A stretch of DNA of 43,417 nucleotides, from positions 42,149 through 85,565 of the forward strand of contig CADEEL010000012.1 in NCBI GenBank assembly GCA_902826335.1, in the 5' to 3' direction. The stretch comes from an uncultured Alphaproteobacteria bacterium. Lineage in GTDB: Bacteria; Pseudomonadota; Alphaproteobacteria; Caulobacterales; Aquidulcibacteraceae. Positions 1 through 8,087 of the stretch are shown in pieces. Numbering within the stretch: position 1 is the first letter of the stretch; each line of letters starts with the position of its first letter. Under the pieces are notes generated by a model that was not told where the DNA came from, did not search any database, and saw nothing but the letters and a program-made list of their open reading frames with translations. A program made the translations under genes and the position numbers.

Positions 1-99
1 CTGGCCGCCTCGCTGCTTGGCGGCGTGCTCGCCGCGCGCAGCCCAAATCTGGTGCGCGAAATACTGGCGGCGTTCCGGACGCACGCGCGTCGCTCCTGA
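1..99 (+). CDS. C-terminal end of an unidentified protein (partial)
   Basis: An open frame enters from the left edge of the window and stops at TGA 97-99, giving the last 32 residues of a protein. The visible tail is an Ala/Leu-rich stretch with a Gly-Gly pair, followed by a basic end (RTHARRS). It could be the end of a membrane helix plus cytoplasmic tail, but that is too little to name a family. The next gene begins 59 bases downstream with its own ribosome-binding site. Confidence 0.4.
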   Translation: MAASLLGGVLAARSPNLVREILAAFRTHARRS

Positions 100-158
100 C
101 TGGCCGGCTTTACACGCCCGCCCGCCTCGTCGATCCTGCGGCCGCAAGGGAGACGGGT

Positions 159-1379
159 ATGAAGCTGATTGTGGCCGCGTGCGCGGCGTTGATCCTATGC
201 GCGGGCGCCGCCGAGGCGCGGACCTGGCGCATCCGCCCGGGTCCCAATGCGCAAGCGCAATTGCAGACGGCGCTCATCGAGGCGCGGCCGGGCGATCAAG
301 TGCGCCTGGCCGCCGGCCGTTTCGCGCTCACGCAGGGGCTTTCGCTCGCGGTCGATCGCGTCACCATAAGGGGCGAAGGTCAGGATCGTTCGATCCTAGA
401 TTTTTCTCGTCAGAACCAGGGCGCGGAGGGCCTGCTCGTCACCGCCAACCGCGTCACGCTGCGCGACTTCGCGGTCGAGAATGCACGCGGGGACGCCATC
501 AAGGCGCGCGATTGCGACCAGATCACGTTCACCGGCATCCGCGCGGAATGGACGCGCGGGCCCCATCGGGACAACGGCGCCTACGGGCTCTACCCCGTCA
601 ATTGCTCCAATGTGCTGATTGAGAACTCCATCGCGCGCGGCGCCTCTGACGCCGGCATTTATGTCGGCCAATCGCGCCACATCATCGTGCGTAATTCGCT
701 GGCGGAGGCGAACGTCGCCGGCATCGAGATCGAGAATTCCTTCTTCGCGGACGTGTACGGCAACACGGCCACACGCAACACGGCCGGCATCCTTGTGTTC
801 GATCTGCCCGGCGTGCCGCAAATGGGCGGCCATTCCGTGCGCGTCTATGAAAATCGTGTGTTCGCTAACAACACCGCCAACTTCGCGCCGCCGGGCAATA
901 TCGTCGGCCAGGTGCCCGCGGGCATGGGCGTCATGGTGATGGCCAACCGCAATGTGCACGTGTTCGAGAACGAAATCGGCGAGCACGGCACTGTCAATAT
1001 CGCCATCGTCGCCTATCCAAACACGATCGCCGACGCGACGTACAATCCGCTGCCGCGCGACGTTATCATTCGCGCCAATCGGTTCGGCCGTTCGGGCTTT
1101 GCGCCGGCAGGTCCATTCGCGGCGCTCGCGCAAGCCGGCGCGCCGCTCACCGACATCATCTGGGACGGCGCGGAAACCTATACGGCGGCTGGGCGCCCGC
1201 GCACCGAGCCCGTGCGCATCACGATGCGGGATAATGAGGCGCAAGGCCGCGCGGTGACGTTCCTGTCCCTCGGCGTGCCGGTCGCCGGCGGCGATATGGC
1301 CGAGGCGCAGCCCAACACAAATGCGCCCGCGCTGTCCACCGCGCGCGAGCCCGAACGCGTGCGTGTGCAGCAGGATTGA
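159..1379 (+). CDS. Secreted parallel beta-helix repeat protein (TIGR03805-like)
   Basis: This 406-residue protein has a classical signal peptide (hydrophobic core from residue 3, likely cut after AEA at residue 20), so it is exported. The mature part is full of short N/V/I/G-rich turns typical of right-handed beta-helix proteins of the NosD/pectate-lyase type (for example RDFAVENARGD, NVLIENSIARG, HIIVRNSLAEAN, GIEIENSFFADV). I recognise the arrangement as TIGR03805, whose members regularly sit next to TIGR03806 genes; that partner follows here almost without a gap. The start ATG is preceded by AAGGGAGACGGG. The function of the pair is not established. A surface or periplasmic carbohydrate- or polymer-binding role is only a guess from the fold. 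Confidence 0.85.
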   Translation: MKLIVAACAALILCAGAAEARTWRIRPGPNAQAQLQTALIEARPGDQVRLAAGRFALTQGLSLAVDRVTIRGEGQDRSILDFSRQNQGAEGLLVTANRVTLRDFAVENARGDAIKARDCDQITFTGIRAEWTRGPHRDNGAYGLYPVNCSNVLIENSIARGASDAGIYVGQSRHIIVRNSLAEANVAGIEIENSFFADVYGNTATRNTAGILVFDLPGVPQMGGHSVRVYENRVFANNTANFAPPGNIVGQVPAGMGVMVMANRNVHVFENEIGEHGTVNIAIVAYPNTIADATYNPLPRDVIIRANRFGRSGFAPAGPFAALAQAGAPLTDIIWDGAETYTAAGRPRTEPVRITMRDNEAQGRAVTFLSLGVPVAGGDMAEAQPNTNAPALSTAREPERVRVQQD

Positions 1380-1384
1380 GCGCG

Positions 1385-2473
1385 ATGCGCGCGCTGGCGC
1401 TGGCTCTCTTGCTGCTCCTGAGCGCAAGCGGCGCTGTCGCGCGTGTGAGCGCCGATGCGCCCGTCAATCAAGCGCTTGTCCTCAGCGGGCGCCCGGCCGC
1501 GACGCTCACCGAATATCGCTTCTTCCGCGATGCGCGCGCGCGAGAACCCAACGCCGGCGTCACGCCCTATGATTTGAACACCGCTCTGTTTTCCGATGAC
1601 GCGGTGAAATTCCGCTATGTTTACACGCCGCCCGGTGCGGCCGCGCGTTACAACGCCGACGGCGTCTTTGAGTTTCCGGTAGGCGCGGTGCTGATCAAGA
1701 CCTTCGCCTATCCCGCCGATGCGCGCGCGCCCAATGACAACATCCGCTTTCTCGAAACACGGCTGCTCATCCGCCAGCGCAACGGCTGGGCCGCTTATCC
1801 CTATGTGTGGAATGAGGAGGGCGATGAGGCGCGCTACACGCCGATCGGCGCCGATATACCCGTGGAGCGGGTGAATGAAGCCGGCGCGCGTATCGCGCTC
1901 ACCTGGCGCGCGCCGAACCGCAATCAATGCGCCGGTTGTCATATGAGCGCGGGCGCGCTCGCACCCATTGGCCCAGCCGCGCGCAATCTCAACCGCGATT
2001 ATCCTTATGCGGATGGCGGCGCCAACCAATTGACGCGCTGGGTCGAACGCGGCCATCTGGATGCGGCCCCCGCCGGTGCGCCGCGCGCGGCCGAGGCATT
2101 CAATCCAGCGAGCGGTTCGCTTGAAGCGCGGGCGCGCGCCTATCTCGATGTGAATTGCGCGCACTGCCACAATCCGGCCGGGCCCGCGCATACATCCGGC
2201 TTGGATCTCAGAAGCGCCAATGCGGACGCAACAAGCCTCGGCATATTCAAACGGCCGATCGCGGCCGGGCGCGCCTCTGGCGATATGGCTTATTCAATCG
2301 ATCCGGGTCACCCCGAACGCTCGATCCTGCTGCATCGGATGGAATCCCTTGATCCCGGTGTGATGATGCCGGAACTCGGCCGCCAGAGCGTGGATGCGCG
2401 CGGCCTCGCGCTCATCCGCGAATGGATTTCGGAAATGAATGCGCCGGCGCCTGGCGTTCCGCCTCCTCATTAA
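1385..2473 (+). CDS. Periplasmic dihaem c-type cytochrome-like protein (TIGR03806/HNE_0200/SO2930 family)
   Basis: The protein has 362 residues from the ATG at 1385, which has AGGA about 9 bases upstream. An in-frame TTG at 1376, overlapping the previous stop, is the alternative. A short signal peptide (residues 1-20) sends it to the periplasm. Two CxxCH haem-c attachment motifs are present: CAGCH at 182-186 and CAHCH at 258-262. The body contains family-typical segments such as LNTALFSDDAVKFRYVY and PVGAVLIKTFAYP, so it is the partner family of TIGR03805. Adjacency suggests co-expression with the beta-helix protein upstream. Covalent haem predicts a redox role in the envelope; its donor and acceptor are unknown. 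Confidence 0.85.
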   Translation: MRALALALLLLLSASGAVARVSADAPVNQALVLSGRPAATLTEYRFFRDARAREPNAGVTPYDLNTALFSDDAVKFRYVYTPPGAAARYNADGVFEFPVGAVLIKTFAYPADARAPNDNIRFLETRLLIRQRNGWAAYPYVWNEEGDEARYTPIGADIPVERVNEAGARIALTWRAPNRNQCAGCHMSAGALAPIGPAARNLNRDYPYADGGANQLTRWVERGHLDAAPAGAPRAAEAFNPASGSLEARARAYLDVNCAHCHNPAGPAHTSGLDLRSANADATSLGIFKRPIAAGRASGDMAYSIDPGHPERSILLHRMESLDPGVMMPELGRQSVDARGLALIREWISEMNAPAPGVPPPH

Positions 2474-2585
2474 GCCCTTGTTCACGTGCGGTTTACGCGG
2501 CTTTCAAGCGTCGCCTGCTATGAGCTTGGCGGATGGGGTTAGCGCGGGTTACATGCGCCCCGCGGAAAGCAAGGAATGAGCCAGA

Positions 2586-3137
2586 ATGGCCCAGCGTGAT
2601 CCCGTCACCGGCAAGTTGAAAACGCCATTTCTCGAACGCGCGATCGAGAGCATCATATTTTCCAGCCGCTGGCTGATGGCGCCGGTCTATTTAGGGCTGG
2701 TCGTGGCGCTCGCCATCCTCATCGTCACGTTCTTCCGTGAACTTTATATCCAGGCGCCGCAAGTGCTGAGCATGGACGAGACGGACGTGATCTTGCTCGT
2801 CCTCACGCTGGTGGACCTCTCGCTGGCCGGCAATCTCGTTCTGATCATACTTTTTTCAGGCTACGAGAATTTCGTCTCCAAGATCGACGCCGCCCATGAC
2901 GATCGCGACCGGCCCGAATGGATGGGCACGCTCGATTTTTCCGGCCTGAAGATCAAATTGATCGCCTCCATCGTGGCGATCTCCGGCATTCATTTGTTGA
3001 AGATATTCATGAACATTGATCAGTACGAAGTCGCGCAACTGCAATGGTACACGATCATTCACATGACATTCATCGTATCCGGCGTGGCCTTCGCCGCGAT
3101 GGATTGGATCGAAGCGAAGAGCCACGCCGTGAAGTGA
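2586..3137 (+). CDS. UPF0114 / YqhA-type integral membrane protein
   Basis: The protein has 183 residues with four predicted membrane helices (about 30-52, 65-90, 122-145 and 155-172). The N-terminus (LERAIESIIFSSRWLMAPVYLGL) and the segments SMDETDVILLVLTLVDLSLAGNLVLI and FSGYENFVSKID are hallmarks of the UPF0114 (TIGR00645) family, and the length fits. The family is widespread with no proven biochemical function. The gene stands alone, with 112 non-coding bases upstream, and ends 7 bases before the convergent MAPEG gene. An AAGGAATGAG stretch precedes the ATG. Confidence 0.88.
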   Translation: MAQRDPVTGKLKTPFLERAIESIIFSSRWLMAPVYLGLVVALAILIVTFFRELYIQAPQVLSMDETDVILLVLTLVDLSLAGNLVLIILFSGYENFVSKIDAAHDDRDRPEWMGTLDFSGLKIKLIASIVAISGIHLLKIFMNIDQYEVAQLQWYTIIHMTFIVSGVAFAAMDWIEAKSHAVK

Positions 3138-3144
3138 GTGCGCC

Positions 3145-3561
3145 TCAAGGAAAGAGCGCCATCGCCGTGCGCACCGAAAGCCAGATGAGCGCGACCGTGC
3201 CGAGCGTGAACACCAGAAATCGGATCGTCACCTGTCCGCTCGCTTGAATGAATGAGTGAAGCACGCGGATCGCGACATAGGCCCAAGCAAGTCCAATCGA
3301 GATCGAATCTGGCGGCCCGATGAGCTGCGTCGCCAGCGCCACGGCATAGAACACTGTCGGCTGTTCGTGCAGATGGTTGTAATTGTTGGCGATGTCCGTC
3401 GCGCCGCGCGGCAGCGTGTCCATTTGGGCCTTGGTGGCCGTGTTCGGGTTGATCTTGGCCTTTTGCATCGCCGGGATGCGCGTGATGTAGAGCCAGAGCC
3501 ACATCACATAGGTCCAGAAGACGAGCGCCAGGACGGGCGCGATCATGCCGTGTTCGTACAT
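3145..3561 (-). CDS. MAPEG-family membrane protein
   Basis: This 138-residue membrane protein starts at the ATG 3559-3561, chosen because the minus-strand sequence just upstream reads GGAGGGACCCA. A longer in-frame start exists but has no such site. Four hydrophobic segments surround the MAPEG-type motif (TDIANNYNHLHEQPTVFYAVAL), including the conserved ANNYxHLxExP core. MAPEG proteins are homotrimeric membrane enzymes or relatives that act with glutathione or on eicosanoid-like substrates; the bacterial substrates are mostly unknown. It diverges from the flavin oxidoreductase gene. A second, different MAPEG protein lies on the far side of that gene. Confidence 0.85.
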   Translation of the reverse strand: MYEHGMIAPVLALVFWTYVMWLWLYITRIPAMQKAKINPNTATKAQMDTLPRGATDIANNYNHLHEQPTVFYAVALATQLIGPPDSISIGLAWAYVAIRVLHSFIQASGQVTIRFLVFTLGTVALIWLSVRTAMALFP

Positions 3562-3669
3562 TGGGTCCCTCCAGTTCAAATTCTGCGGCGCGCGCGGCGC
3601 GCAGTTCAAGGGGAAACTTGACGGACGCAACGTCACGCGCGCTCATTCGCGCCAAAGAGGACTGAGCCC

Positions 3670-4662
3670 ATGACCCTGCGCACGCCGATCTGCGACATGC
3701 TTGGCATTGAACACCCCATCCTGCTGGCCGGCATGGGGGGCGTTTCCTACGCGCCGCTCGCGGCGGCGGTCTCCAACGCCGGCGGCTATGGCGTGCTCGG
3801 CATGGCCGGTCGGAGCATGGGCGAAATCCGGGATAATATGCGTGAAGTGCGCGCCCTTACGTCAAAGCCGTTCGGCGTCGATCTGCTCGCCGCCACGCCC
3901 GATCAGCTCACCAAGGCGGTCGATATCATCATCGATGAAGGCGCTTCGTCCTTCGTGGCGGGGCTTGGCGTGCCGATGCCGATCATGGAGCGGCTGAAGG
4001 GCGCGGGGCTCAAGGTCATGGTTGTGTGCGGCGCCGTGAAGCACGCTGTGAAGGCCGAGCAGGCGGGGTGCGACGCTGTCATCTGCCAAGGCGGTGAGGG
4101 CGGTGGGCATACGGGGCTCGTCGGCACGTTTCCATTGGTGGCGCAAACCGTGGAGCGCGTGAACATCCCCGTCATCGCCGCCGGCGGACTATATGACGGG
4201 CGCGGCCTCGCCGCGGCTCTGGCGCTCGGCGCGCAGGGCGTATGGATGGGCACGCGCTTCATCGCCAGCGTCGAGGCGCACGCGGGCGAGTTGTATCGCC
4301 AGACCATCGTTGAAGCCTCGGACGAGGATACGGTCCGCACGCGCTGCTATTCCGGCAAGCCGATGCGTGTGCGCAAGAACAAGTACGTCGATGAGTGGGA
4401 GACGCGCCCTCAGGATATTCAGGCGTTTCCGATGCAGGCGATGATCAGCGTGCAGAACAACGCCATGGGCGGCATTGGCGGCCAGGTGGAGGGGCTGGAC
4501 CCTGACAAATCCGCTTTCGCCATGGGCCAATCAGCCGGCGGCGTGCATGACGTCTTGCCCGCTGGCGAAATTGTACGCCGCATCATGGCTGAAGCGCATG
4601 AGTCCATAGCGCGGCTGAGCAAGCTTGATGCTGGCGTTCTGGAGAAGAACGCCGCCGCTTAA
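3670..4662 (+). CDS. Nitronate monooxygenase / FabK-like NAD(P)H-flavin oxidoreductase
   Basis: This 330-residue TIM-barrel flavoprotein belongs to the 2-nitropropane dioxygenase/FabK superfamily. Family features are HPILLAGMGGVSYAPLAAAVSNAGG near the N-terminus, the FMN-phosphate and catalytic-His segment CQGGEGGGHTG (His147), AAGGLYDGRGLAAALALGAQGVWMGTRF (170-197), and a Met-rich end. The usual GxEAGGH reads GGEGGGH here, a mild departure. The family oxidises alkyl nitronates, or in FabK reduces enoyl-ACP; the sequence does not settle which. AAGAGGA lies upstream of the ATG. It sits between two MAPEG genes and overlaps a short reverse frame by four bases at its stop. Confidence 0.85.
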   Translation: MTLRTPICDMLGIEHPILLAGMGGVSYAPLAAAVSNAGGYGVLGMAGRSMGEIRDNMREVRALTSKPFGVDLLAATPDQLTKAVDIIIDEGASSFVAGLGVPMPIMERLKGAGLKVMVVCGAVKHAVKAEQAGCDAVICQGGEGGGHTGLVGTFPLVAQTVERVNIPVIAAGGLYDGRGLAAALALGAQGVWMGTRFIASVEAHAGELYRQTIVEASDEDTVRTRCYSGKPMRVRKNKYVDEWETRPQDIQAFPMQAMISVQNNAMGGIGGQVEGLDPDKSAFAMGQSAGGVHDVLPAGEIVRRIMAEAHESIARLSKLDAGVLEKNAAA

Positions 4663-4868
4663 CGCACAATCACGAGCCGGGGGCCGGAGATCGCGCTGGC
4701 GGAGGCGTCATAGCCAAACTCGAAATCAAGATCGAGCGCCCGCGCCGCGTGAATGAGCGCACGTGCGATCACCATCGCAGCACCGAGCGCCGCGACGCCG
4801 GCGAGCGCCCAGAGCCAGATGGCTCCTCCAGCCTGGGCGCTCAACTCGATCATCCCACCCATCACCAT
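4659..4868 (-). CDS. Small predicted membrane protein, unknown
   Basis: The frame encodes 69 residues from the ATG at 4866-4868, with GAAGGCGG upstream on the minus strand; longer in-frame starts reach 4952. It has one clear hydrophobic segment (AIWLWALAGVAALGAAMVIARALI), then an acidic/aromatic stretch (LDLDFEFGYD) and a polar tail, as expected for a single-pass membrane protein. No family was recognised. It overlaps the stop of the convergent flavoprotein gene by four bases and fills an otherwise empty interval before the second MAPEG gene. The composition is less biased than in shadow frames, but a chance frame cannot be excluded. Confidence 0.45.
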   Translation of the reverse strand: MVMGGMIELSAQAGGAIWLWALAGVAALGAAMVIARALIHAARALDLDFEFGYDASASAISGPRLVIVR

Positions 4869-5005
4869 CGACCGCCTTCGGGCGTGTTGTGAGCTGACCA
4901 TAGCGCGCCGGCGTGAACGCGCGGTTTCGGAAAGGAAAACAAAGTCTTGCAAGACGATCTTTTTGCCGCCTAAGCAGGAAAAATCGACGCGGAGGGAGAG
5001 AATTC

Positions 5006-5410
5006 ATGGTGCGGCTTGAGATCGCGGCGGCCTATGCGGGCGTTAACATTCTCCTACTTCTGATCCTGGCCTTTCGGGTCACCTCCGCGCGGCGGAAGAA
5101 CAAGGTGGCGTTAGGCGATGCCGGCAACGCCGAGGTGCTGCGCGCCATCCGCGTCCATGCCAATGCCGCCGAATACATCCCGGCCGGCATTGCCGGCATA
5201 ACGCTGCTCGCGCTGCTTGAGCCGGCCGCGCCGCTCTGGCTGCTGCATGCAAGCGGCGCGAGCCTCACGCTTGGGCGCATTCTGCATGGGATCGGCTTCA
5301 GCATGGGCGTTTTGAACATCGGCCGCATGGCGGGCACGGTCTTGACCTTCACGGCCCTGGCGCTCATCGGCGGCGGCCTGCTCTGGGCCGCGTTCGCGCA
5401 GCAGATATAG
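5006..5410 (+). CDS. MAPEG-family membrane protein (YecN-like)
   Basis: The protein has 134 residues from the ATG at 5006, preceded by GGAGGGAGAG; an upstream in-frame ATG at 4913 lacks a site. There are four hydrophobic segments. The conserved bacterial MAPEG/COG3788 segment RVTSARRKNKVALGDAGN leads into LRAIRVHANAAEYIP, followed by the RILHGIGFS stretch. Similar to E. coli YecN in length and layout; no enzymatic role is proven for that group. It is the second MAPEG gene within 2 kb, clearly different in sequence from the first, and is followed by an intergenic palindromic repeat. Confidence 0.88.
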   Translation: MVRLEIAAAYAGVNILLLLILAFRVTSARRKNKVALGDAGNAEVLRAIRVHANAAEYIPAGIAGITLLALLEPAAPLWLLHASGASLTLGRILHGIGFSMGVLNIGRMAGTVLTFTALALIGGGLLWAAFAQQI

Positions 5411-5450
5411 CACTGCGCTGAAAATCGCCTGAAGCGTCTCACCACGAGTT

Positions 5451-5551
5451 CCCGGATGAATGCGCAGCATTCAGTCCGGGACCCATACCAACAAGGCGCC
5501 TAAGTTTATGGGCCCCGGGAACGCCGCTTGGCGGCGTCCCGGGGATGGGTG
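5451..5551. repeat. Dispersed palindromic intergenic repeat, copy 1
   Basis: Two GC-rich hairpins sit in tandem. The first (5451-5480) opens with CCCGGATGAATGC and closes with GCATTCAGTCCGGG, one base short of a perfect dyad. The second (5513-5544) runs from CCCCGGGAACGCCGC to GGCGGCGTCCCGGGG. An ACCCATA/TTATGG...ATGGGTGG frame surrounds the second hairpin. The same order of elements recurs at 12394-12493, so this is a repeat family and not a lone terminator, although it could end transcription of the MAPEG gene upstream. Confidence 0.75.
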
Positions 5552-5590
5552 GTGCGATGGCGCATAATCAATTGACGCCAAATACGGTGT

Positions 5591-6634
5591 TCAGGGCGTC
5601 AGTATGATCCGGCCGAGCACCTTGCCCGCGCGCAGATCGTCGAGGGCCTCGTTCGCCGACGTAAGCGGGCGTTCTTCCAATATCGGCGTTTCGACCTTGC
5701 CGGCGCGCATAAGTGAAATAAGCTCGCGCGCTTCATCGAGCCGGCCGACATAAGAGCCGGCGATGGTCAGCGCGCGCATCGGGATCGGCGCCAGCGGCAC
5801 GTTCACCGCCCCGCCGAACAGGCCGACGATCACGTACCGCCCGCCGCGCCGCACCGCGCTCGTGCCGAATGTGTAGGTCGCTGGCGCGCCGACGAAATCG
5901 ATCGCCCCGGCGGCCCCGCCGGTCCGCTTGAGGAAATCCTGCACCGCGTCCGCCGCCGCCGGATCGATCGCTTCGGCGGCGCCGCGTTTCAATGCGGCCT
6001 GACGTTTGGCCGGATCGATATCAACGGCCACGATCGGGTTGGGCAGCAGCGCCTTGGCCAACGCCAAGCCCATCAGACCCACGCCGCCGAGCCCCAGCAG
6101 CAGGATCGGCTCTTCGGGCGGCGGCGCGCCGAGTTTTTTGAGCGCCGAGAAGGCGGTGAGGCCCGAACACATCGCCACCGCGCCGACGCCCGGCGCCAGG
6201 GCACCAAGGGGAATGAGCGCTTCGGCGTCCGGCACGTGCACGAATTCCGCCATGCCGCCCCATTTGGCGACGCCCAGGGCGCGGCGCGCCTGCACGCAGA
6301 GTTGCTGGTCACCGCGTTGGCACACCGTACACTTGCCGCAGCCGAGCCAGGGATAGACCGCCACGCGGGTTCCCGGCGCTGGGCCAGATACGCCCGCGCC
6401 GAGGGCGGCCACCTCGCCTTCGATTTCGTGGCCCAGAATGGCGGGCATCTCGATCATCACAGGCAGCTTGGCGTCGTTGCCGAGGTCGAAATGCCCGTCA
6501 TGAATATGAAGATCGCTGTGGCACACGCCCGCGCGCGTCACGCGCACCAGCGCCTCGCCGGGCCCAGGCTGGAGCGGCTCAAGTTCGAGCGCTTCCAGCG
6601 GCTTGCCGAACGCCGTCATGGCCTGGGTCTTCAT
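5591..6634 (-). CDS. Zinc-dependent alcohol dehydrogenase (MDR superfamily)
   Basis: The protein has 347 residues from the ATG at 6632-6634, with GAGGAGG directly upstream on the minus strand. It has the full medium-chain dehydrogenase layout: catalytic zinc ligands Cys38 and His69-Glu70 (GHE), four structural-zinc cysteines at 99, 102, 105 and 113 (CGKCTVCQRGDQQLC), and a Rossmann GLGGVGLMG at 181-189 followed by VAVDID, where the acidic residue suggests NAD over NADP. Physiological substrate unknown; primary alcohols or aldehydes are likely by family. The gene is divergent from pmbA, and their upstream region of about 110 bases must hold both promoters. Confidence 0.9.
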   Translation of the reverse strand: MKTQAMTAFGKPLEALELEPLQPGPGEALVRVTRAGVCHSDLHIHDGHFDLGNDAKLPVMIEMPAILGHEIEGEVAALGAGVSGPAPGTRVAVYPWLGCGKCTVCQRGDQQLCVQARRALGVAKWGGMAEFVHVPDAEALIPLGALAPGVGAVAMCSGLTAFSALKKLGAPPPEEPILLLGLGGVGLMGLALAKALLPNPIVAVDIDPAKRQAALKRGAAEAIDPAAADAVQDFLKRTGGAAGAIDFVGAPATYTFGTSAVRRGGRYVIVGLFGGAVNVPLAPIPMRALTIAGSYVGRLDEARELISLMRAGKVETPILEERPLTSANEALDDLRAGKVLGRIILTP

Positions 6635-6743
6635 CGTGCGCCTCCTCGTGGGTGCGTGATGTTCCACGCGTCGGCGGCCGCGTCCAGGCGCCGTAGCGGC
6701 GAGGACGGTTGCGCGCGGTGGGCGGACGGTCCATCTAGGGCCC

Positions 6744-8087
6744 ATGCCTTATGATGCGGACTCCGGTTCGGCGCTCGCCGCGCTTTTGGCGCACGCGCGC
6801 AAGCTGGGCGCGGACAGCGCCGACGCCAGCGTGTCGCACCGCGAGAGCCTCTCGGTGGAGGTGCGCCTGGGCGATCTTGAGGGGGTCGATCGGGAGGAAG
6901 CGCGTTCGATCGCCTTGCGCGTATTTTTCGGCAAGCGCCAGGCGGCGGCGTCTTCCTCCGATGTGTCGGACGAAGGCCTGGCCGCCCTGGCTGAGCGCGT
7001 CATCGCCATGGCCCGCGCCGCGCCGGAGGACGCGTTCTGCGGCCTGCTCGCGCCCGAGCACAGGGCGACGTTTTTGCCGGACCTCGACACGGCGGACGCC
7101 GCGCGCCCCAGCGCGGTTGAATTGGAAGAGATGGCGCGCCGCGCGGAGGATGCGGCCCGCGCGGTCGCCGGCGTCACCAATTCCGGCGGCGCCGAGGCGG
7201 GCTGGTCCAGCGGCGAAACCGCCTATGCGACCAGCGATGGCTTCGCCGGCGCGCATCGCGGCACATCCTATTCTCTTTCTGTCTCTCCGCTCGCCGAACG
7301 CGATGGTCAAAAGGAGCGAGACTACGATTACGACACGCAGCGTTTTTTCGCCGATCTGAAGTCGCCGGAAGCGATCGGCCGTACGGCGGGGGATCGCGTC
7401 GTGGCGCGGCTCGGCGCGCGCAAGATCGAGAGCACACGCGCCGGCGTGGTGTTCGAACAGCGCTTGGCGGGGCGTATGCTCGGGCCGCTCATCGGCGCCA
7501 TAAACGGCGCGGCGGTGGCGCGTGGCGTTTCATTTCTCAAGGACAAATTGAGCGAACGCATTTTTCCCGAGGCGTTTTCACTCACCGAGGATCCGCTCAA
7601 GCCGCGCGCGCTCGCCTCGCGCGCGTTTGACGGCGAAGGCGCGCGCGTCAGCCCGCGCGCGTTGATCGACGCCGGCGTGCTGACGACATGGACCTTGAAC
7701 GCGAGCGCGGCGCGCCAACTCGGCTTGGCGCCGACAGGCCACGCCACGCTCGGCCATGGCGGCCCGCCGGGCATCGGCGTTTCAAACCTGCGCGTCCTGC
7801 CTGGCGAAGACGGGTTTGACGCATTGCTGGCGAAAGCCAAACGCGGCCTCGTCGTCACCGACATGTTCTCACCCTCGCTCAATATGAACACGGGCGATTG
7901 GTCCGTCGGCGTGGCGGGCTTCTGGTTCGAGGGCGGTGCGATCGCGCATCCAGTCAGCGAAATCACCGTCGCCGGCAACATCATCGACATCTATGCACGC
8001 CTCATCGCCGGCGCCGACAGCGAATGTCGCGGTTCGATGGAGACGCCCAGCCTGTTCGTGGATGACCTTGCAATCGGCGGCCTCTGA
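6744..8087 (+). CDS. pmbA: TldE/PmbA metalloprotease-family protein
   Basis: This 447-residue member of the TldD/PmbA family is close to the usual length of about 450. It has the N-terminal helical part with ADASVSHRESLSVEVRLGDLEGVDREE, the RVFFGKRQAAASSSD strand, and the C-terminal core with LTTWTLNASAARQLGLAPTGHA, VTDMFSPSLNMNTGDWSVGVAGFWFEGG and PVSEITVAGN. It lacks the HExxxH motif of TldD, which identifies it as the TldE/PmbA subunit. In E. coli, TldD-TldE acts on unstructured peptides (microcin B17 maturation, CcdA decay). No tldD lies in this window. It is the first gene of a tight forward run; the next gene's start overlaps its end by 26 bases. Confidence 0.93.
   Translation: MPYDADSGSALAALLAHARKLGADSADASVSHRESLSVEVRLGDLEGVDREEARSIALRVFFGKRQAAASSSDVSDEGLAALAERVIAMARAAPEDAFCGLLAPEHRATFLPDLDTADAARPSAVELEEMARRAEDAARAVAGVTNSGGAEAGWSSGETAYATSDGFAGAHRGTSYSLSVSPLAERDGQKERDYDYDTQRFFADLKSPEAIGRTAGDRVVARLGARKIESTRAGVVFEQRLAGRMLGPLIGAINGAAVARGVSFLKDKLSERIFPEAFSLTEDPLKPRALASRAFDGEGARVSPRALIDAGVLTTWTLNASAARQLGLAPTGHATLGHGGPPGIGVSNLRVLPGEDGFDALLAKAKRGLVVTDMFSPSLNMNTGDWSVGVAGFWFEGGAIAHPVSEITVAGNIIDIYARLIAGADSECRGSMETPSLFVDDLAIGGL

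Noticed and set aside
396-2191. Open reverse frames opposite the beta-helix and dihaem genes
   Set aside because: They lack signal peptides, motifs and initiation sites, whereas the forward genes have all of these.
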